DNA of 64,000 nt from Collybia mongolica (lineage: Eukaryota > Basidiomycota > Agaricomycetes > Agaricales > Clitocybaceae). The stretch covers positions 2,046,001 to 2,110,000 of the forward strand of contig JAAXNY010000006.1 in NCBI GenBank assembly GCA_013420905.1, written 5' to 3'. Positions 56,751-64,000 of this stretch are shown piece after piece. Position 1 is the stretch's first letter. Every line of letters begins with the position of its first letter. The translations under genes and the position numbers were made by a program. Below the pieces are notes generated by a model that did no database searches, was not told the DNA's origin, and saw only the letters and a list, made by a program, of their open reading frames with translations.

Positions 56751-59700
56751 ATGCATCATACTAGGCAGAATGGGGGAACTAGACGCTCTTCCCGTCCTCC
56801 AAAGCATGCTCCTTCTCCCTCGCAGGATACGAATGCGTCTGGAATCGCCGACAGTACGATCAGTTATGGAGAGTCACTGCGACTCTCTCAGTTTCCAGAC
56901 CCACCCGCTTCAATCCCTACGACTCCCATTATATCAGAATTCGGTATACCCTCTCCTAGTCATAAGACTTTCAACTTTCGTACGACATCTCGCGCTCATG
57001 AGCGGAAGCAGCCTTTGTCAAATCTACATGCGGGACCCTCAGCGTCTAATAATACCTATCAGCACGCATCTGTCAGAACTGAATCCCCAGTGCATTCAAC
57101 GCAGTCGCAATCGACAACACACCCTCAGACAAAGGACCTCTATCCACTTCCGCCATCGAGTGCACACACACTCTCACCCTACGACTGGCACGATGGAGCT
57201 TCGAGCATAGGAATGGACGCTACTGAAGACCGACTACTTTCCACATCCTTTATAACATCACTTCTTCAAGAAAGCGCAGGTCCCCGCGCGAACAGACGCG
57301 CCTCTGCCAGTAGTGATGCCTTGAGCGGATTCTCTGAGATGACCTACCCTCCGCTCGCCTCGAGCTTTTCCAGTGACCAAACTTCTCGTTACTCGTTCCC
57401 AGTGAGAACACCGCCCCAGAAACCCCAGAGTGGACGGCCACCACCAACCGCATTCATTCCAATCCCAGAATCCCTTGACCGTTTATCAGGAGATTCCGAC
57501 ACTATATATTCCAGAGTGGATCATAATTCATCAGTCTTCCGGAAAGCTAGTCTTTCTCAATCCAATATTCAAAGTGCATCGGTGCTAGGCCTTGTACCAG
57601 TAACGCTTCACAACATTGACGGGGATAGCGGCATTTCTTCCTATCGCAGTCCTAGCAATCATGCTCCCGTAAACCACGAAGGTCCACATATAGTGGGTTC
57701 GTTGGCAAGCAATCGATCTTCTCAATCTGCTCAGAAGCGGATTTCATTGCACTCTACAAAGGGCAGCACAGCCTCCTTCATATCTCGTATGTCTTCGCAT
57801 CCCTCTATTGGTCGTGTCCTTACTTGGAGGAGGGTGAAACCCCTACCACCTGTTCCCACAACACCTAACATTCCCATTGCGGTCGAGAATGAACACCGCA
57901 GGGTCGACGAATCCAGACCTCTCCCTGAGCTTGTGAACCGTGCAGGCGCTCTGCAGGTGTTACTGGAAAAGAGATATCATTCTCATCAAAGCCTTGCGAA
58001 GCATTATGTAACGTCCAAAGGAGAGGGCCTTATATCTGCTTTTGAAGATGGTGACACGATCACCCGAGAGACCAACAGCGTGGACGCGCCAGATTTCAAT
58101 CGCAGTCCACTGCAGAATCTGATAAACCAATTGCCTAAGGTTCCCGAGACGTATCGCCTCATGAAAAGTCCAATTCCAAGGAAGAAGAAGCGGATATTTA
58201 TCATCCTTGGGGTATTTCTGATAGTGGTACTTGCTGCAGTAGGGACAGCCGTAGGGCTTTCTGCCCATGGGAAGAAAGGTTCGTACCCGGTATGTACAGG
58301 CAACCTCGTAGGAGCTGCGTGTGACCTTGGTCAGTGTATTACCGCTCTTTAAACTCCTTACTGACGTACGTCACCACTCTGTTAGATGCTACTTGTGTTT
58401 GCACCTCATCGGTTTCCGGGAGGTGTGATGGTTTGGCTCAAAACCTGGTTGACTTGATACCGGCATTAAATCAATTCGCCCATGCGAACTTCACGAGTAG
58501 CATGGTGTACAAGAGCATATGGCTTGCTCAAGGTGAAATACCGGGTAGTAATTGCGCTTCACAATCCCGTTTGGTTGATGTGGCTCCGGCCCTCAATCTT
58601 CAGTCTTTTCCAGAACAGACGGCTTGGGCTCAGACAGTGTTATTGTGGAATTTGGTCGAATCACAGGATAAATCCGCAATAGTCACATTACAAGATTTTA
58701 TCCAAAAGGCCCCATGGAAAAACTTCGATCAAGCCGATGTAACTGAATTTTCCACGACTGTATCAGGATATATTTTCAACTTCGCTACCCGAAAGGTTAT
58801 GGAGCCAAGTCAATCCTTCATTGACCAGGGACAACCTACCAGCGCTCAGACTTCGCAAGTTGGTCCAGTTGCAAGATCCGCTTTGGACAGAATGTATAGC
58901 TTCGCCGTCGGTAGGACTCTCTCCATCTTGAATAATTTCACTATTCATGATATTTGTTCCCCAGCATCATCAACTCAGCACCGAAATGCATTGCTAAACT
59001 ATTGGACGACTGTTTTACAACAGAAATCTGCCGATCTCAATAGTTTTATGGCCGCGCTCAGTGTCTCTCCCATAATCCTACCATTCGATGCCGTACCACA
59101 TGAACCGGATTCCCCCTCAACTCTGCTAAAAGGTTCTCCCACTTCTTCCTTTCCTCCACCGCTCGCCTGCTACCCCGGACCGAGTTCTGTCGAGAAACAG
59201 AGCGTCGATTTATTCGAGAGCCAGGTGTTTGGCCTACCTCCAATACGCACCGCAAACAGCTTTGAAATTTCATGCTTTCCGGATCGACCAACATATGGCA
59301 TTTTGAACGTATTACGTCTGCGATTGCCTTTCAACGACACCGGACCAGGCATTGCCAGACAAGCTGTTGTTTTGAGACGCGATGTCTCACCCAGGGTTCT
59401 GGTACACAGTGGACAAGCTTTTAGTGCTCTTCCTGGTTCTTCGAATGCAACTACCCTTACACCAACTCCGCTTGATCCACGCCAGTATGGCACATTGAGC
59501 CAATACCACCATGTGGTTCTCAACTACCTTTCTTCTATCCCCGATATCGACGTCGCAATAGCACTTGTGAAATACGTCCTCGACTCATCCTCTCATCTCG
59601 CTACCCCACCGAACGACTCCTCTATCCTCTTCCATTCTATCGCCACTATTCCTGTCTTGGAAGTGGCCGTCTTTGGATCCATCGGTCCTTCTGACGTCGT

Positions 59701-59980
59701 CTCTGTAGTCTCTGCTTTCACCACCTCATCGAGAACTCTTTTCTTTGGATCCGACCAAGCAGATATCCTTCGTAACTGGGCTATCTCTGATCGTTCGAGC
59801 AGTATCGCTTGGGCAGAATCCGCTCTGTCACCTCTTGTTGTTCGAGACAAGGATTTTTCGGACAAGGCTTTCAATGATACATGGAATGCAGTTTCACTTG
59901 CTTTACATCATAACATTGAAGTCAGTCTCCTCAACGTTACGGCGGCATTCCGAGCCACACAGAGATTTACGAACTCTTGA
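56751..59980 (+). CDS. Large single-pass membrane protein of unknown function (1057 aa)
   Basis: Two exons, 56751-58329 and 58386-59980. The first 470 residues are Ser/Pro-rich and probably cytosolic and disordered. Then a basic stop-transfer stretch (IPRKKKR) and one membrane helix (IFIILGVFLIVVLAAVGTAV, residues about 485-505). The rest (about 540 aa) is likely outside, with paired Cys just after the membrane (YPVCTGNLVGAACDLDATCVC, ...GRCDGL) and several N-glycosylation sites. No known domain is recognised. This arrangement suggests a type II surface or vacuolar protein. I recall similar proteins as conserved hypotheticals in basidiomycetes but cannot name one. Confidence 0.8.
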
Positions 59981-60363
59981 AAATGGTTCAAAGTATCATC
60001 TTTTCACATTTTTTTTTTACCAGATCTACCTACTGATCCACACTGCACGGAATCTCTATACTTATTCATTATATGCTTTCTCATTGGGATTTGCTTATAT
60101 ATATATTACTGACAGAATACGAGATATCTATGCTTCATTTGAAGTTCTTTGATTTGGAGTTGAGAAGTCATCACATCTATATATATATTCTGCACGCTTT
60201 ATAATGAGCGTTTTGCACCTAAGTGCTATTTCCGTGGCACGTGCACGGGTGTGATTCAATTGTGCACCTAGTGAACAGCGTTGGGCATTGAGCAAAAGGT
60301 AAGAAACTATCACCACTACACCTGCAAGAGCAGGCACATACCATTGTGGTCATTGCTACAACC
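59981..60363. other. Intergenic upstream of the Zn2Cys6 gene
   Basis: AT-rich, with several ATATATAT runs near 60100-60190; no gene seen. Confidence 0.5.
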
Positions 60364-63300
60364 ATGCCCCGTGTGCCGCAGTCGGCCAATCGTTCCTCAG
60401 CCTCAGACCCACTCACGGGTGGTACGCATCCGAATGTTCTCAAACGCAATCAGGTATGTTACCGTCTCCAGCCTGCTTTCTGCCTTATTATATACGCTTT
60501 GTATGGTTCCCCAGGCATGTCACCAAGTATGTTTATTCTATTCTGCCAAGACTACATCTAATAATTGACCTAGTGTCGCCGTAGAAAACTGGTGAGTCGG
60601 TATAATTGATTGGCAACGTCAAACGTAATGCTAAAGCTATCCTATCTTATTTCAACAAAGAAATGGTATGTTCCACCGTCATTGCTAATCTCTCCGACTG
60701 ATTGTTCGCAGTGATGCCAAGCGACCATGCTCAACCTGTGTACGTTCGCATGCCCATGCGACGGCCCACGCCCCACCCGGCACAAATATTCCGCCAAGAC
60801 CTGAGTGTACTTTCGATGATGGTAAGCGCACCCCTTCTTTGCGCGATAGACGTCGGAGCTTTATGGTCACATAATAGTCGCGGAAAGCAGTGCAGCTGTA
60901 ACAGATGGCCCGAAAAGCAGATACGAAAAGCTCGAGAATCGAATCAGTCTGTGCCTTCCGCACTCTCAACCCACCACACTAACATTAAAAACATTCCTGC
61001 AGATGAGCTTGAAACATTACTGCTTCAGAAAGAATCGGCGGAACCACGCGGGACTACCACACGACATAGTGATGCAACGACAGATGGCATCTATTCAATT
61101 CAGCCGGGTCACACACTCAGAATGGCAAATTCCCTACACGAATACACCCATTTCTCATCGGGTGGCTCCGCAAGCCCAACCGAACTTTCGACATATCACA
61201 GTGGAGCTGGCTTGACCGAGAGCCAACGAAACCACTCACATTCCCCCCCGCACGAATTGTACATATCAACGCCGACAGTTCCAAGTTCGAGGTCTTCGAC
61301 AGGGTCTTCACTAGGATTAGATGTGATTTGGCCTAATTGGCCACCCAACCTTCCTGGACCGGAGTTATTACGCCACCTGTACGACGGCCTTCTTATTTTT
61401 AGTTATTCCAATCTCTCAAACATTGTGACAGTGTTGAGGTTTTTTTCGTATTTCATCCTCACGCAAACCGCTTATTCCATAGTGCAAATTTCATGAGTAC
61501 TCTAGCTCTGCCACCAGGACATCCCAAATTCCCATCGACCCCCGTTCTTCATGCGATATGCGCTATAGGTAGCCTGTATACAGCTGCAGTCACATCACCA
61601 CCTCTGCCAAATTTCTCGGAAGTAGCTCCAGGTGAGACATATATATATAAATGTAACACAGTATTATCACGATTAGTGATCTCTAATACGTTTCTCTAGA
61701 CGAAATTTTTCTTGAGCGACACCGAATTAAGGAACAACGACCTGATTCGTTCGCAGAACAGCAAGCAAAATACGCTCGAGAAACCGCGGAACATCTAAAC
61801 TCTCTCGGGGAGAACCTATTCCAGGTGCTACAAGGTACTGAATCACCCCAGCCTATACTTATAGTCTAATTCCAATTCACTCAGCTAACATTATTCTCTC
61901 TTGGTTTTATTGGTCTCACTCAAGGTAATAATTTCGCTGTTTACTCGTTATATTCACTTACCACTAATATCATGTCACAGATGGGTCGATGTAACCTTTA
62001 TTTTACCTTTCTGCGGGTTGTCTTTCACTAACATTCATTTTTAGGTATGTCTTTCCTCGGCCCACTCTATGCGATTATCTGTGCCCCTGGGCCTAAATAT
62101 GTGCCCCCCCTTTCACTCCATAACAAAGTCAGAAAGGCCTCCATCCATACTTCCTCCGGCTCGAACCGTCATTGAGGACGAGACCAGAAGAAACGCATTC
62201 TGGTTAGCTTATGCAACCGAACGGCAACACGGATGTGGCAATGGATGGGCACTTAGTCTTGATGATCTAGACGTCTCTCAGTTACTACCGCTTCGCGGTG
62301 ATCAATTTGAACAAGGAGTAAGTGGCGTTTGTCACCATTACGCAACAGTATTTTCATGACCCCCCACCCCTCCCAACAGACATTGGTCACTCCACATGAA
62401 CGTCAATGGGCTCACACCAGAGACCTACTATTAGTCCACCCAGAAAAACAAACAGATTCTTTCATTCTGTATATCAAAGGCACCATTATGATATGTGGGT
62501 TGTCATGAGAATCCTATAACCTCTTCCTGACAACCAATCCAGCGCAAGTTAAAACATTTAATCTACGGTTTCGGGCTCGACACTTCGCTGAAAGCGTCAC
62601 AGTTGCGAGCATATATAACCTCCCTCAACCTGCAGAACCCATTGATCCCAGAGGTTCGCCAGCTTTTATCGAGCTCGATCATATCGTTTCCTCTTTCCGT
62701 GCTTCCTTCCCAAGCCATCTTAGGAATCCTATCAACGACAATGTTGTCGATAATCATCTCTATACGGCTTGCCTCATGCCTCACGTGTAAGCATCCAGTT
62801 TATATTCAACCAAGGGCTTTTATTTCAACATTGGGACAGTGCAACGATTGTATTGCATGACCCACATGCTGATGTCCGACAATCCGGCTGTATATCTGCC
62901 CTCAAGATACTAACAGCGGCGCGAGCGATACTTGATCTCATCTACAATGTCTGGTCTACCAGCTTCGATATAACTCTCCTTGATTCATTTTGTTCGGTAC
63001 GTTATTTAACTGTTGTTACGACATACGCTTAAATTTATTTTTCAAGTTCTGCTGGTTTGTTGGGGGGCGTGTTCTCGTCCGGTTCCTGCAAGCTGCACTC
63101 GATGCAAAAAGTCAGGACCAAATTTCAACTCTACGCGCCGAACTTGATTTTGTACAGTACGTATCTCATTATTACTGTGATTCATCGTTCATCGTTTCCT
63201 TTCCCTCAGGTCTGCTATCGCAAAGGTTGGCCAGCGCATCCCCCTCGCGTTCCGATTCGCGAAAATGCTTGAAGACTTGATCCTCAAGCGATGCGGACCA

Positions 63301-63450
63301 GCATCAGGGGCTCCAGCTCAGATAACCTTTCCTCGTCCACGTGAGCCTGCCGTGTTGCAGGAGTTGTTTAGAGAGAGTTGTACGCAGGGATACAGTATTA
63401 CTCTTCATGAGAGTTTGCATGAACCAGGCACATTCATGTCTCTTGCCTAA
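60364..63450 (+). CDS. Zn2Cys6 transcription factor with Fungal_trans-type middle domain
   Basis: Exons 60364-60453, 60515-60526 (12 nt), 60574-60591 (18 nt), 60661-60665 (5 nt), 60712-60821 join to ACHQCRRRKLKCDAKRPCSTCVRS, a zinc binuclear cluster (C-x2-C-x6-C-x5-C-x2-C) with the sixth Cys 22 residues further on (RPEC). A coiled coil follows (RYEKLENRINELETLLLQK). From about 61400 the middle homology region reads VEVFFVFHPHANRLFHSANF, LHAICAIGSLYTA and DETRRNAFWLAYATERQHG, the fungal-specific transcription factor domain. At least ten further introns are needed up to 63300. The protein should bind DNA as a dimer; target genes are unknown. Start ATG 60364 is the first in frame; exons between 61830 and 62060 and near 62500 are uncertain. 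Confidence 0.82.
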
Positions 63451-63804
63451 AATGATTCAGTTAATATGTCTTAATATTCGTTTTCCATGGACGTATGAGT
63501 CCTATTTTCATAGTTCCCTCTATCTCCCAGCTGTACGACGTTGTAATTAAATAGTTTGATAATTTATATCCTCCTCAGGCTCGTTTACAACACTAGACCT
63601 TAATAAGTCGGCTTTCAAGATCTTATTTTTGGAACGAACAGAGGCAGAGGTTGAAGCCACTTTACTGACAGCGGATTTTGCCCAATACGTACGTGTCACG
63701 GAGCTGTATGATCGAAGCCGACCAATACCATCATCGATAATCTAAAGCTTATTTATCGTGTATTAAATATTCCCCCCCCCCCCCCCTTCATAGCTGCCCT
63801 AGCA
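63451..63804. other. Intergenic with a C homopolymer
   Basis: No gene recognised. It holds a run of 15 C just before the prephenate dehydratase start. Confidence 0.5.
63772..63786. repeat. Poly-C run (15 bases)
   Basis: Fifteen consecutive C about 20 bases before the ATG at 63805. Such runs are prone to length error in sequencing. Confidence 0.9.
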
Positions 63805-64000
63805 ATGACGAGACCTCCCTCAGACAAGAATTTAACCGTGGCAGTTCTTGGCCCCTTAGGTACCTACACCCACGAAGTGAGCTCGAATTTGTGATCATTT
63901 TCCTGCAGCGTCCAACCCAAGTCCAACCGACGTCAGGCAGCATACCAACAATTCGGATCTACGGTTGGATATCTTGAGGAAACGACGATCAAAGGTCTTT
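63805..64000 (+). CDS. PHA2: Prephenate dehydratase, N-terminal end (partial)
   Basis: Exon 1 (63805-63876) encodes MTRPPSDKNLTVAVLGPLGT ending YTHE; an intron at 63877-63936 leads to AAYQQFGSTVGYLEETTIKG, running off the window. VAVLGPLGTYTHEAA ... FG ... YLEETTIKG is the conserved start of prephenate dehydratase, the cytosolic enzyme that turns prephenate into phenylpyruvate for phenylalanine synthesis. The catalytic TRF motif and the ACT regulatory domain are beyond the window. The start is the first ATG in frame. Confidence 0.8.

Overview
The window looks like nuclear DNA of a filamentous basidiomycete, most likely an agaricomycete. Genes are crowded and broken by many introns of about 45-65 nt with GT/AG (a few GC/AG) borders. 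The conserved proteins (HapX-type bZIP, Rac GTPase, SPB1, PRT1/eIF3b, SLS1-like, Zn2Cys6 factor) read as fungal, and the repeats are chromodomain Ty3/gypsy elements, Tc1/pogo/hAT-type DNA transposons and mushroom-type gene families. The species cannot be told from the sequence.

Layout. 1-6.1 kb is repeat-rich. It holds the 5' half of a Ty3/gypsy element on the minus strand (LTR, tRNA-type primer site, gag-protease, start of pol), the 3' tail and LTR of a second chromovirus on the plus strand cut into a LINE fragment, and a 594-bp hAT-type MITE with an 8-bp target duplication. 6.5-16.6 kb is a gene block: DMT transporter, SLX9-like ribosome biogenesis factor, small ankyrin protein, long coiled-coil protein, XRCC2-like recombinase and a stand-alone AMP-forming ligase. 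17.3-29.3 kb is a nest of transposons: a hAT-type element split at its first base pair by a pogo-like element and internally by a 522-bp MITE; next to it a complete Ty3/gypsy chromovirus whose 5' LTR is split by a Tc1/mariner element. 30.6-36.5 kb holds two divergent intact genes (1251 and 337 aa) of families I associate with repeat-rich mushroom DNA; they may be a mobile unit.

37.3-64 kb is a normal housekeeping region: mitochondrial PPR protein, HapX iron regulator, a small secreted protein, eIF3b, SLS1-like mitochondrial protein, SPB1 rRNA methyltransferase, DUF423 membrane protein, a serine/proline-rich zinc-finger-like protein, Rac GTPase, a large single-pass membrane protein, a Zn2Cys6 transcription factor and the start of prephenate dehydratase. 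Several pairs are divergent with 130-200 bp between start codons (coiled-coil/XRCC2, eIF3b/SLS1, SPB1/DUF423), so shared promoters are likely. SLX9 and SPB1 act in ribosome biogenesis and eIF3b in translation; PPR and SLS1-like proteins act in mitochondrial gene expression.

The most interesting points are the chromovirus at 20.7-29.3 kb (self-priming signal, canonical -1 slip site, an additional CCHC ORF after the chromodomain, decay concentrated at CpG), the nested insertions with readable order, the divergent two-gene unit at 30.6-36.5 kb, and a zinc-cluster domain encoded by micro-exons. Exon borders were placed by eye from splice signals and reading frame and have not been tested against transcripts.
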